DNA from: an uncultured Eubacteriales bacterium
GTDB taxonomy: Bacteria > Bacillota > Clostridia > Christensenellales > CAG-138
NCBI GenBank assembly: GCA_902768795.1
Contig: CACXMS010000009.1
Coordinates: 1-59,311, forward strand
Direction: 5' to 3'
Length of the DNA: 59,311 nucleotides
Shown: positions 1-7,621 of the stretch, piece by piece
Layout: every line of letters starts with the position of its first letter
Position numbering within the stretch: the stretch's first letter is position 1
Translations under genes and position numbers: made by a program
Notes under the pieces: generated by a model
Told to the model about the DNA's origin: nothing
Database searches by the model: none
Seen by the model: only the letters and a program-made list of their open reading frames with translations

Positions 1-1
1 G

Positions 2-736
2 GTCCGCCCGCTGGAAGGGACGGATGACTACGAGATCGTCTCCGGACACCGGCGCTGCAGAGCGGCTGAACTCGCGGGACTGTCATCTGTCCCCGTGATC
101 GTGACCGAGCTCTCCCGTGACGAGGCTGTCATCCAAATGGTGGACAGCAATCTTCATAGGGAGCATCTGCTGCCCAGTGAAAAAGCATTCGCCTATAAGA
201 TGAAGCTGGAGGCTATGAAGCGGACCGCCGGGCGGCCGAAGAAAGAGAACACGCCGCAACCTGCGGCGAATTACCGCAGCGACGACGCGGCAGCGGAAAC
301 CTTCGGCGTCAGCGGCGATACCGTGCGCCGGTACGTTCGGTTGACGGAACTTATTCCGGAGCTGCTGGACTGCATGGACCGGGGCGAGATGGCACTGTCC
401 GTAGGCGAGGCACTGTCCTATCTCGGTGAGGATATGCAGTATGCCGTTCTGGACGCTATGGACGCAGAGGGATGCACGCCCTCATATGCTCAGGCGGTCC
501 GGATGAAAAACATGTTCCGCGACGGGACCTTGACCGAGGCTGCCGTCGCGGAACTGCTGTCGGAAAGGAAGGCCAATCAGAAGGAGAAGATCAGTTTCCC
601 GCTGGACGATCTCCAACGATTCTTTCCGCCCCAGTATACACCTGAACAGATCCGTCAGTCGATTCTGCGGATGCTGGAAGAGAAAGAGGAACGGGAAAAA
701 GAACACAGATCTCGTTCCCGGGGGGTGGAAAGATGA
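2..736 (+). CDS. ParB-like partition/regulatory protein, 5' truncated by window edge
   Basis: The frame is open from base 2 without a start codon, so the N-terminus lies outside the window. The first visible residues contain YEIVSGHRRCRAAELAGL, the conserved GHRR box of the ParB/Spo0J N-terminal domain, followed by a helix-turn-helix-like stretch (ETFGVSGDTVRRYVRLTEL) and a charged, probably coiled C-terminus. ParB proteins bind DNA sites and load partition complexes. The next two genes (overlapping ATGA at 733-736, then a large serine recombinase) show that this is an element-borne copy, as is common in conjugative elements of gut Clostridia, rather than the chromosomal Spo0J. Its role in maintenance or regulation of the element is inferred. 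Family call is firm; the exact job is not. Confidence 0.85.
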   Translation, partial: VRPLEGTDDYEIVSGHRRCRAAELAGLSSVPVIVTELSRDEAVIQMVDSNLHREHLLPSEKAFAYKMKLEAMKRTAGRPKKENTPQPAANYRSDDAAAETFGVSGDTVRRYVRLTELIPELLDCMDRGEMALSVGEALSYLGEDMQYAVLDAMDAEGCTPSYAQAVRMKNMFRDGTLTEAAVAELLSERKANQKEKISFPLDDLQRFFPPQYTPEQIRQSILRMLEEKEEREKEHRSRSRGVER

Positions 737-969
737 GCCGGGACTACCGCATCCTGCCCAGCCGGTCGCCGGCTGATTCGGACTACATGATCCATGGCGT
801 CCGGTATATCGTCTCCTCCCGGTTCGCGCCGCATCAATCACGGCCTCTGACCCTCCGGGATCGGTTCCGACGTGTCCTCACTTACAGCGCCGCAGATTTG
901 CTCTCTACGGAGGACGGTGATATCCTGTCTCCGGAATATGGTCGTTCGGCTGCCGGAAAGGAGGCATGA
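733..969 (+). CDS. Small element-borne protein of unknown function
   Basis: A 78-residue basic protein whose ATG overlaps the stop of the ParB-like gene (ATGA) and which ends 1 bp before the recombinase start, so the three are probably co-transcribed and translationally coupled. It has no signal peptide, no membrane segment and no motif that I recognise; it is rich in Arg, Ser and Asp. The position between a ParB-like gene and a serine recombinase suggests an accessory role in the element, for example in excision control, but this is only context. The coupling on both sides supports it being a real gene. Confidence 0.55.
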   Translation: MSRDYRILPSRSPADSDYMIHGVRYIVSSRFAPHQSRPLTLRDRFRRVLTYSAADLLSTEDGDILSPEYGRSAAGKEA

Positions 970-970
970 C

Positions 971-2665
971 ATGCAGTCGAACAACAAAAGCCGGGAGGGC
1001 GTGACCGCGCTCTACTGCCGGCTGTCAAGAGATGACGGGACGGAGAGTGAGAGCAACTCCATCTCCAATCAGAGAGCTCTGCTGCAGCAGAAAGCGAAGG
1101 AGTACGGGCTGACCAATACCCGATGCTACGTGGATGATGGCTTTACTGGGACCAACTTCAACCGACCCGGGTTCCAGCAGATGCTGGAGGACATCGACCT
1201 GGGGTATGTTTCTACGGTCATGGTAAAGGACCTGAGCCGGCTCGGCCGTGACTATGTATCTGTCGGCCATTACACCGACATATACTTCCCGGAGCACAAC
1301 GTGCGGTTCATAGCCGTGAACGACATGGTTGACAGCGCGGATGGTGAAAACGAACTGGCGCCGTTCAAGAACATCATGAACGAGATGTACGCCAGGGATA
1401 TCAGCCGCAAAGTCCGGTCCTCTCACCGTCTGCGAGGGAACATGGGCGTACCCCTGTCCCAGCCGCCCTATGGATACAAGAAGGATCCGGACATGAAAGG
1501 CAGATGGATCGTTGATCCGGAGCCGGCGGAGGTGGTGCGGCGGATCTTCCGGCTGTTCCTGGAAGGGAACGGCGTGGAATCCATAGCCCACATCCTCCAT
1601 GAGGACCAGGTCATGATCCCCCTGGCCTACTGGTTCAGCCAGGGACTGAAGCGCGGCGGGAGGCGGGCTCACACCGACCCCTGTCGGTGGAACATGAATA
1701 CGGTCTGGAAGATCCTTCGGCAGCAGGAATACTGTGGGGACGTGATCAACTTCAAGACCTACTCCAAGTCCTTCAAGAACAAGAAACGGCTGGAGAATCC
1801 CGAGGAAAACTGGAAGGTGTTTCATGACGTTCATGATCCGATCATTGATCGGGATACTTTCGAGCTGGTCCAGAGCCGGTTGGGGAAGACAAAGCACCGG
1901 AAGCCCAAGGCGGAGAACGGCGAGAAGAGCATCTTCACCGACCTGCTGGTCTGTGCCGACTGCGGCAGGAAGCTCTGGTATCACTTCAACACGAGCCGAG
2001 GCATACGGTTCTTCAGCTGCTCCAACTACAAGGGCGACTACCGGGGCACTTGTCCCCAACGGCACTACATCCGGGAGGACGCTGTCTACGAAGTAGTGAT
2101 GCTGGAACTGAGACGCCTGTCAATGCTCCTGAAAGAGGATGAAGCCGCTTTTGCGGAACTCCTGGCACGAGAGAGCGACAGGGAGATCCTTGCGAAGCGG
2201 AAACATCTGGAGTCGGAGCTTCAGCAGGCGCTCCTGCGGAACGATACGGTGTCTCAGACGGTGCAGAAGCTGTACGAAGATAACGTGTCCGGCAAGGTAT
2301 CCGACGAGTGGTTTCTGCAGCTGGCCAGCCGGTATGAAACGGAGCGAATGGAGCTGAAAGCGAAGGTCGGTTCGATCCGGGACGAGCTGTCCGCTATGGG
2401 TACGGCGCAGAAGGGCCGGGACACGTTCCTTGCCGCAGTGCGCCGGTTTATGGACATGGAGACGCTGACCGCCCCACTGCTGCAGGAGCTGATCGACAGG
2501 ATCGAGGTCCATGAGGTGGAAGGCCGGGGCAAGGACCGGACCCAGCGGATCGTGATCTACTATCGGTTCGTAGGGTATCTGGATCTGCCCATGGCGGATC
2601 CGGTGACAGAAAACACGCGCAAAGGCGTGGCGGTGAGCTATCTCCCCAAAGCGCTTCCCGCGTAA
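971..2665 (+). CDS. Large serine recombinase (resolvase + recombinase + zinc ribbon + DUF4368)
   Basis: A 564-residue site-specific recombinase that would cut and rejoin DNA to integrate or excise the element. The resolvase domain (about residues 10-155) has the nucleophile motif YCRLSRDD (Ser19). A recombinase domain follows (about 175-290), then a zinc ribbon (CADCGRKLWYH and later CSNYKG...CPQRHY), a coiled coil and a C-terminal segment typical of DUF4368 (RIVIYYRFVGYLDLP). The frame is open further upstream, but ATG 971 has an AAGGAGG ribosome site at 958-964 and is the sensible start. It lies next to a tRNA-Leu, although members of this family usually do not target tRNA genes. No truncation is visible. 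Confidence 0.93.
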   Translation: MQSNNKSREGVTALYCRLSRDDGTESESNSISNQRALLQQKAKEYGLTNTRCYVDDGFTGTNFNRPGFQQMLEDIDLGYVSTVMVKDLSRLGRDYVSVGHYTDIYFPEHNVRFIAVNDMVDSADGENELAPFKNIMNEMYARDISRKVRSSHRLRGNMGVPLSQPPYGYKKDPDMKGRWIVDPEPAEVVRRIFRLFLEGNGVESIAHILHEDQVMIPLAYWFSQGLKRGGRRAHTDPCRWNMNTVWKILRQQEYCGDVINFKTYSKSFKNKKRLENPEENWKVFHDVHDPIIDRDTFELVQSRLGKTKHRKPKAENGEKSIFTDLLVCADCGRKLWYHFNTSRGIRFFSCSNYKGDYRGTCPQRHYIREDAVYEVVMLELRRLSMLLKEDEAAFAELLARESDREILAKRKHLESELQQALLRNDTVSQTVQKLYEDNVSGKVSDEWFLQLASRYETERMELKAKVGSIRDELSAMGTAQKGRDTFLAAVRRFMDMETLTAPLLQELIDRIEVHEVEGRGKDRTQRIVIYYRFVGYLDLPMADPVTENTRKGVAVSYLPKALPA

Positions 2666-2676
2666 AGAAACAAAAA

Positions 2677-2710
2677 GAGTGGTGATAACTGGAATCAGTT
2701 ATCACCACTC
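2677..2710. repeat. Perfect 15-bp inverted repeat at the element/tRNA boundary
   Basis: Arms 2677-2691 and 2696-2710 are exact complements around a GAAT loop. It lies 12 bp after the recombinase stop and 5 bp before the encoded CCA of the tRNA. There is no T-run, so as a terminator it is atypical; it could also be a recombinase or excisionase site. The outer 10 bases (ATCACCACTC) recur at 2819-2828 on the other side of the tRNA. Confidence 0.6.
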
Positions 2711-2714
2711 GAAA

Positions 2715-2801
2715 TGGTGCCGGTGGTGGGACTCGAACCCACACGATGTCGCCATCAACGGATTTTGAGTCCGTCACGTCTGCCAATTCCATCACACCGG
2801 C
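2715..2801 (-). tRNA. tRNA-Leu (anticodon CAA)
   Basis: Read on the minus strand, the sequence folds as a class II tRNA: acceptor GCCGGTG pairs with CACCGGC, the anticodon loop CTCAAAA gives anticodon CAA, there is a long variable arm, the T-loop is GGTTCGAGTCC, and CCA is encoded at 2717-2715. It decodes UUG. The 5' half (anticodon loop to acceptor) is repeated exactly at 2940-2986. No good promoter is visible immediately upstream of this intact copy, so its expression may depend on the promoter beyond the partial copy. Confidence 0.95.
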
Positions 2802-2806
2802 AAGAG
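2760..2806. repeat. 47-bp direct repeat, copy 1 (inside tRNA-Leu, candidate att core)
   Basis: Identical to 2940-2986. It covers the anticodon loop, D-arm and 5' acceptor strand of the tRNA plus five flanking bases. Such tRNA-overlapping repeats are the usual footprint of integration or excision of a mobile element. Confidence 0.85.
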
Positions 2807-2939
2807 TTTTCCTCGAAAATCACCACTCCGGAAATCGGAGGGCATTTTGGAGGGCAAACCTCAAAAATCAAAGATGTTCAGTTTTCAAAAGCCCAGATAT
2901 TTAGGGCAGTTCCGGGATCGGAAGGAGAAATGACGAAAG

Positions 2940-2986
2940 GGATTTTGAGTCCGTCACGTCTGCCAATTCCATCACACCGGCAAGAG
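2940..2986. repeat. 47-bp direct repeat, copy 2 (partial tRNA-Leu)
   Basis: Exact second copy, 180 bp to the right of the first. It is a 5' half-tRNA only: the sequence to its left is unrelated to the rest of tRNA-Leu. The 133 bp between the copies (2807-2939) hold no gene that I can support. Confidence 0.85.
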
Positions 2987-3012
2987 ATCGCATTTGCGAT
3001 CCGTACCTTGTA

Positions 3013-3041
3013 TTTATATCACATCGCTTGCCAAAATGCAA
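3013..3041 (-). promoter_or_regulatory. Predicted promoter in front of the partial tRNA-Leu copy
   Basis: On the minus strand: -35 TTGCAT (3041-3036), 17-bp spacer, extended -10 TGaTATAAA (TATAAA at 3018-3013). Transcription would begin near 3006 and run through the partial tRNA copy, then the spacer, then the intact tRNA-Leu. It is probably the original tRNA promoter. Confidence 0.5.
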
Positions 3042-3049
3042 GCATTTTT
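3026..3049 (+). terminator. Possible terminator facing the plus strand
   Basis: GCTTGC / GCAAGC stem followed by ATTTTT. It would stop transcription leaving the mobile element before it runs antisense into the DUF1846 gene. It overlaps the predicted tRNA promoter on the other strand. Confidence 0.4.
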
Positions 3050-3073
3050 CTGATCGGAGCGGGCGGATTTCCG

Positions 3074-4558
3074 TTAGTTGATAAACAGCCGGTTCGTTTC
3101 GCGTTCCGGTTCGCAGGTGCAGTTCAATCCGAGATGGCGGTAGGTATCCGTATCCACATGGGAAAGAATGACCGACGAGTGCGCTTCGCATCCGCGCAGC
3201 TTGGGAAGCTGTTTCAGCGCCTGCGCCGCCATCGGGTTGGTTGCGCCCGAAATGGACAGGGCATACAGGAATTCGTCGCTGTGCAGGCGCGGGTTTTCGC
3301 TGCCGAAGTGCTTCGTTTTCAGATCGCGGATCGGCTGCAGAACGATCGGCGCGATCAGATCGATTTCCTCCGGAATGTCGGCCAGCGTCTTCAGCGCGTT
3401 GGCAAGCGCGCCCGCCGCCGCTCCAACCATGCTTCCGGTGCGTCCCGTTACAATTCGTCCGTCAGCCAGCTCGATCGCAAACGCCGGCGCGCCGGTTTCC
3501 TTCGCACGGTTGCGCGCGGCGACCGCGACTTTCCGGTCTTCTATCGAAAGACCCGAACGGTTCATGATCATTTCGGCCTTGTAAACCTGATCCTTATGAA
3601 TCTGTCCTCGCTTGTACGCGCACGCGGCCTGAAAATACCGGCGAACGATCTCCTGATTGGCGGCCTCCTGCACGACCGCGTCGTCCGTGATGCAGAAGCC
3701 GACCATATTGACGCCCATGTCCGTCGGAGATTTGTAAGGCGATTCGCCGTAGATTCCGTCAAACATTGAGTTCAGCACGGGGAACGCTTCCACGTCGCGG
3801 TTATAATTGACCGTCGTTACGCCGTATGCTTCGAGGTGGAACGGATCGATCATATTCACATCGTCGAGATCGGTCGTCGCCGCTTCATACGCAAGGTTGA
3901 CCGGGTGACGGAGGGGGAGATTCCAGATCGGGAAAGTTTCGAATTTGGCGTATCCGGCGCGCACACCGCGGCGGAACTCCTGATAAACCTGCGAGAGGCA
4001 GACCGCGAGTTTGCCGCTGCCGGGGCCGGGCGCGGTTACGACGACAAGGGGGCGCGTCGTTTCCACAAACTCGTTCTTTCCGAATCCCGCATCGGAAACG
4101 ATAAGCTGCGGGTTCTGCGGATATCCCTCGATCGGATAATGGCGATAGACCCGGATGCCGAGCTGCTCGAGCCGCTCGGCGAACGCGTCGACCGAGGGCT
4201 GACCGCGATAGCGCGTCACGACGACGCCGGAAACAAGCAGGCCTTTTTTGCGGAAAGCGTCGATTAGGCGAAGGACTTCACGGTCATAGGCGATATCGAG
4301 ATCGTTGCGAATCTTGTTGCGTTCGATGTCGCCGGCATGGATGGCGATGATAATCTCGGCACTGTCGCGCAGCGCGACGAGCATGTTGATCTTGGTGTCC
4401 GGCAAAAAACCGGGCAGCACGCGCGATGCGTGATAATCGTCAAACAGCTTGCCGCCAAATTCCAGGTAAAGCTTGTCTCCGAACCGATCGATCCGCTCCA
4501 GAATCCGCCTGGACTGCATTTCGATGTACTTCTGATTATCAAACCCGATCTTCTTCAT
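3074..4558 (-). CDS. DUF1846 (UPF0371) family protein
   Basis: A 494-residue cytosolic protein matching the DUF1846 family along its whole length: MKKIGFDNQKYIEMQS start, FGGKLFDDYHASRVLPGF, the glycine-rich APGPGSGKLAVCLSQVY segment, and DMGVNMVGFCI. The family is widespread in Bacillota; its enzymatic role is not established, though structures suggest a nucleotide- or phosphate-binding fold. Start ATG 4558 has a GAGGGGG ribosome site. It stands alone, with the GH3 gene 36 bp upstream on the same strand, so the two could share a transcript. Full length, no oddities. Confidence 0.93.
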   Translation of the reverse strand: MKKIGFDNQKYIEMQSRRILERIDRFGDKLYLEFGGKLFDDYHASRVLPGFLPDTKINMLVALRDSAEIIIAIHAGDIERNKIRNDLDIAYDREVLRLIDAFRKKGLLVSGVVVTRYRGQPSVDAFAERLEQLGIRVYRHYPIEGYPQNPQLIVSDAGFGKNEFVETTRPLVVVTAPGPGSGKLAVCLSQVYQEFRRGVRAGYAKFETFPIWNLPLRHPVNLAYEAATTDLDDVNMIDPFHLEAYGVTTVNYNRDVEAFPVLNSMFDGIYGESPYKSPTDMGVNMVGFCITDDAVVQEAANQEIVRRYFQAACAYKRGQIHKDQVYKAEMIMNRSGLSIEDRKVAVAARNRAKETGAPAFAIELADGRIVTGRTGSMVGAAAGALANALKTLADIPEEIDLIAPIVLQPIRDLKTKHFGSENPRLHSDEFLYALSISGATNPMAAQALKQLPKLRGCEAHSSVILSHVDTDTYRHLGLNCTCEPERETNRLFIN

Positions 4559-4594
4559 AAAGCCCCCTCAAAAAACTTTTCGATCTTATAGGAC

Positions 4595-5857
4595 CTAAAC
4601 CGCCCAATCCGTCACGCGCAATTTCGCGGATAAGATCCGGTATACGCTTTCGTTCAGCCGTTCTTCCGGGATCGTACCGTCCCGCACGGCGCCGTACAGC
4701 CCGTCCAGGATCTGCCTTTGGTACTCGTGCTGCGCGCCGCAAAGGATCAGATCGCCGCCCGCCAGAATGAACTGCACGGCCGCCTGATCGAGCGGCGCCT
4801 GCTTTCTGAGCCCGGCCATGCGGAAATCGTCGCTCATTACGATCCCTTCAAACCCGTATTCCCACCGGATCAGCTCGGTAATGAAAACAAACGACTGGCT
4901 GGCGATGTGCTCGCTGTCGATTTTCCGAAACAGCAGATGCCCGACCATCACGCCGTCCGCGCCGTTCTCCATTGCGCGCGCAAACGGATAGAGCTCGTAT
5001 GCGCGAAGCGATTTCAGCGACCGGTCCGAGACCGGCGTAGCGTTGTGCGAATCCGTGTTCACCGCGCCGTGCCCGGGAAAATGCTTGACGATCGAGAGCA
5101 CATTCGCGTCGTGCAGCCCCTCGATACAGGCGATCCCGATCCGCGCGGCGATCTCCTCGTCGGAGGAGATGATGCGCTTGCCGAGAAAATGGTCCTCGGG
5201 ATCGTTTGCAACGTCCAGTACCGGCGCCAGATCAACGTTGATGCCGACGTCCTTCAGCCCTTCGCCGATGCGCGAGAACTGCGCCCGTGCGCGGTCCGTA
5301 TCGTTCTTTTTGCCGAGCGTCTGCGCGCTGTCGAGCGATTTGCTCCAGCGGAACCGCTTCACGCTGCCGCCCTCGACGTCCGTGCTGATCAGAAGCGGAA
5401 TTTCACTGCCGTTTGCGGCGCGGATGCTGTCGGTCAGTTTCCGGCATTGCGAAAAGCCGCCGTCCGACGGCGAATCGGAAATGTTTTTTCCCTGGCCGAA
5501 AAGGATCACTCCCCCGATGTGATACGTCTGCAGGATCCCGGAAAACTCTTCGCTGATCGACGTCGTGCCGGAAAAACCGAACATACAAAGCTGCCCGATC
5601 TTCTCTTCGGTGCTCATCTCGGCAATGTAAGCAAGAAGGCGCTCCTGTTCGCTCGGATTTGGCGAAGCGGTCGGCTCCGGGGTCGGCTCCGGCGTCGGCT
5701 CGGCAGTCGGCGTAAAAGAAGGCGTTTTTGCCGGGATCTCGGCTGCGCTCACGATGACGATCGGCTCCTGCGTGGGCGGCGGAATCGTTTCCGTACCCGT
5801 CCGGCAGCCGATCAGAAGCAGCGCAAGGAGCAGCGATCCAAATCCCAATCTTTTCAT
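4595..5857 (-). CDS. Glycoside hydrolase family 3 lipoprotein (beta-N-acetylhexosaminidase, NagZ-like)
   Basis: A 420-residue exported enzyme expected to remove beta-linked N-acetylglucosamine from muropeptides or glycans outside the membrane. The N-terminus is a lipoprotein signal (LLALLLIGC, lipid-modified Cys18) followed by a Thr/Pro/Glu-rich linker with PTPEPTPEPT repeats. The GH3 barrel (about residues 85-415) carries the signature KHFPGHG, the nearby D-x-H loop (TDSHNATPVSD) that supplies the acid/base in NagZ, and the nucleophile segment VMSDDFRM. There is only one catalytic domain. The start codon has no ribosome site and lies directly after a promoter-like element, suggesting a leaderless message. 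Confidence 0.92.
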   Translation of the reverse strand: MKRLGFGSLLLALLLIGCRTGTETIPPPTQEPIVIVSAAEIPAKTPSFTPTAEPTPEPTPEPTASPNPSEQERLLAYIAEMSTEEKIGQLCMFGFSGTTSISEEFSGILQTYHIGGVILFGQGKNISDSPSDGGFSQCRKLTDSIRAANGSEIPLLISTDVEGGSVKRFRWSKSLDSAQTLGKKNDTDRARAQFSRIGEGLKDVGINVDLAPVLDVANDPEDHFLGKRIISSDEEIAARIGIACIEGLHDANVLSIVKHFPGHGAVNTDSHNATPVSDRSLKSLRAYELYPFARAMENGADGVMVGHLLFRKIDSEHIASQSFVFITELIRWEYGFEGIVMSDDFRMAGLRKQAPLDQAAVQFILAGGDLILCGAQHEYQRQILDGLYGAVRDGTIPEERLNESVYRILSAKLRVTDWAV

Positions 5858-5864
5858 AGTCTAT

Positions 5865-5893
5865 AGTATACCATAAAAGATTGCAAGTGAAAA
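5865..5893 (-). promoter_or_regulatory. Predicted extended -10 promoter of the GH3 gene
   Basis: Minus strand: TTTTCA (5893-5888), 17-bp spacer, TGgTATACT with TATACT at 5870-5865. Only seven bases separate the -10 from ATG 5857, so the transcript would start at or next to the AUG. Confidence 0.5.
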
Positions 5894-6024
5894 CCACTGA
5901 TTTTGAAAAATTTACGTCGCAGTAAAAGCGGAATTCGGATCAATTCGGCCCGTACCGAACCCCGCACAAAATGAAAAGCTTTCGTAAAGAGCCGATTCCA
6001 GGGCTTTCCCGGGGAGGAAAGCGC

Positions 6025-6053
6025 TTGACAATTCCGCTTTCAGGTGCTACGGT
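6025..6053 (+). promoter_or_regulatory. Predicted promoter of the pyridoxal-type kinase gene
   Basis: TTGACA (6025-6030), 17-bp spacer, extended -10 TGcTACGGT (6045-6053). The -35 is perfect; the hexamer TACGGT is weak but helped by the TG. Confidence 0.45.
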
Positions 6054-6067
6054 ATGAAAAAAACAAA

Positions 6068-6088
6068 CGGCTCCGGATGAAGGAGCCG
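6068..6088 (+). promoter_or_regulatory. Leader hairpin touching the ribosome site
   Basis: CGGCTCC / GGAGCCG, 7-bp stem with GGATGAA loop. The predicted Shine-Dalgarno GGGGAG starts at 6088, the last base of the stem, so the hairpin could modulate translation of the kinase. Confidence 0.35.
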
Positions 6089-6102
6089 GGGAGTATGGGA
6101 AT

Positions 6103-6933
6103 ATGGTTTATCGAAAATTATTGACCATTCAGGATATTTCCTGCGTAGGACAGTGCTCGCTGACCGTTGCGCTGCCGATCCTTTCGGCGGCCGGGCATGA
6201 GACCTGCATTCTTCCGTCGGCGGTGCTGTCCACGCATACGGCGGGCTTTTCGGGCTTTACGTTTCGGGATCTGACGCAGGACATGCCGGCGATCAGCGCG
6301 CATTGGGCGAAGGAAAACATCCGGTTCGACGGCGTATATACCGGCTATCTCGGCAGCATGGAGCAGATCGGAATCGTTAAGGAAATTTTCGACACGCGGC
6401 TGAATCCCGGCGCGAAGAAGATCGTCGATCCCGCGATGGCGGACGGCGGAAAGCTCTATCCGGCGTTTGACGCGGCGTATGTCGAAGCGATGAAGACGCT
6501 CGTGCGCGAGGCGGATGTGATCCTGCCGAATATCACGGAGGCGTGCTTCCTCACCGGCGTCGAATACCGCGAAACCTATGACGAAGCGTACATCGACGTG
6601 CTGCTGAAGGCGCTTGCGTCGATCGGCGCAAAATCGGTCGTGCTGACCGGCGTCGGCTATACGCCCGATTCGACCGGCGTCGTCGTATATGAAAACGGCG
6701 GGAAGCGTTACTACCGCCATCGCAAAATTTCCAAGGGCTGCCACGGCACGGGCGATGTGTACGCTTCCGCTTTTGTCGGCGCGCTCGAAAACGGGAAATC
6801 GCTGTACGACGCGGCGGTCATCGCGGCGGACTACACGGTGCGGTGCATCGAATTCACGCAGGGCGACGCGTCGCATTGGTACGGCGTGAAGTTTGAGCCG
6901 CTTCTTAGCGAATACATCGCCGCGATGCGGTAA
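6103..6933 (+). CDS. Pyridoxal/pyridoxamine kinase (ribokinase superfamily)
   Basis: A 276-residue cytosolic kinase of the PfkB/ribokinase superfamily, closest by eye to the bacterial pyridoxamine kinases, which phosphorylate B6 vitamers in the salvage of pyridoxal phosphate. Visible marks: the N-terminal LLTIQDISCVGQCSLT motif typical of PdxK/PdxY proteins, VDPAMADGGKLY, ILPNITEACFLTG, and the C-terminal GCHGTGDVYAS box with the catalytic Asp and anion hole. ATG 6103 has GGGGAG nine bases upstream. The YbaK-type gene follows after 9 bp on the same strand. Substrate is inferred from family resemblance; other PfkB sugars are less likely. Confidence 0.85.
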   Translation: MVYRKLLTIQDISCVGQCSLTVALPILSAAGHETCILPSAVLSTHTAGFSGFTFRDLTQDMPAISAHWAKENIRFDGVYTGYLGSMEQIGIVKEIFDTRLNPGAKKIVDPAMADGGKLYPAFDAAYVEAMKTLVREADVILPNITEACFLTGVEYRETYDEAYIDVLLKALASIGAKSVVLTGVGYTPDSTGVVVYENGGKRYYRHRKISKGCHGTGDVYASAFVGALENGKSLYDAAVIAADYTVRCIEFTQGDASHWYGVKFEPLLSEYIAAMR

Positions 6934-6942
6934 GGAGGTTCC

Positions 6943-7407
6943 GTGTCCTACCCGAAAGCAAAGGCATTCCTGGCGCAGATGGGCTTTGCCGACCGCATCA
7001 TCGTTTTTGAGACCTCGACGGCGACGGTTGCGCTCGCCGCGGCGGCGCTCGGCGTGGAGGATGCGTGCATTGCCAAATCCGTCGCCCTGTTTGCGGACAA
7101 AACGCCGATCCTGGTTCTGACCGACGGCGTCGCCAGGATTGATAACCGGAAATTCAAGGAAACGTTCCATGCCAAGGCGAAGATGATCCCGTTCGACGAG
7201 GTGGAAGCCAACATCGGACATGCGCCGGGCGGCGTTTCCCCGTTCGGCCGCAACGCGTCCGTTCCCGTGTATCTCGACGAAAGTCTGAAGCGTCATGTGC
7301 GCGTGTATCCCGCGGCGGGCGATGATCACACCGCGGTCGATCTGTCTGTCGCCGAGCTTGCGGCGCTGACGGGCGGCGGCTGGGTGGATGTGACAAAAGG
7401 AGACTAA
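6943..7407 (+). CDS. YbaK/EbsC-type aminoacyl-tRNA deacylase
   Basis: A 154-residue single-domain protein of the YbaK/ProX editing superfamily, which hydrolyses mischarged aminoacyl-tRNAs such as Cys-tRNA(Pro). The conserved KSVALFAD region, the Lys in the RKFKETFHAKAKM stretch, and GHAPGGVSPFG are visible. The start is GTG 6943 with a strong AAGGAGG site at 6932-6938. It sits 9 bp behind the kinase gene and is followed by a terminator, so the two form a short operon. Exact tRNA specificity cannot be read from the sequence. Confidence 0.9.
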   Translation: MSYPKAKAFLAQMGFADRIIVFETSTATVALAAAALGVEDACIAKSVALFADKTPILVLTDGVARIDNRKFKETFHAKAKMIPFDEVEANIGHAPGGVSPFGRNASVPVYLDESLKRHVRVYPAAGDDHTAVDLSVAELAALTGGGWVDVTKGD

Positions 7408-7424
7408 ACCGATCCTCAAGAAAA

Positions 7425-7450
7425 GCAGGGGCCTGGGCCTCTGCTTTTTT
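7425..7450 (+). terminator. Rho-independent terminator after the YbaK-type gene
   Basis: GCAGGGGCC / GGCCTCTGC stem with one G-T pair followed by TTTTTT. Confidence 0.75.
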
Positions 7451-7621
7451 GTCAGTTTCAGGCTGACATTACGCCGAGGCAGAAAAACCGTCTAAGTGTG
7501 ACGACACCAACCGGCACTATAAAAGGATGATTCGTCGCAACGGTCCGGCGCATTTTGCAACAACGCCTTTTGTCAGTTTTATACGGGAATGCATAGGATA
7601 CACCGGGAGGTGAATTCCGGT

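Noticed and set aside
2714..3769. 351-codon plus-strand frame across the tRNA and DUF1846 gene
   Set aside because: Translates tRNA sequence and the reverse of DUF1846.
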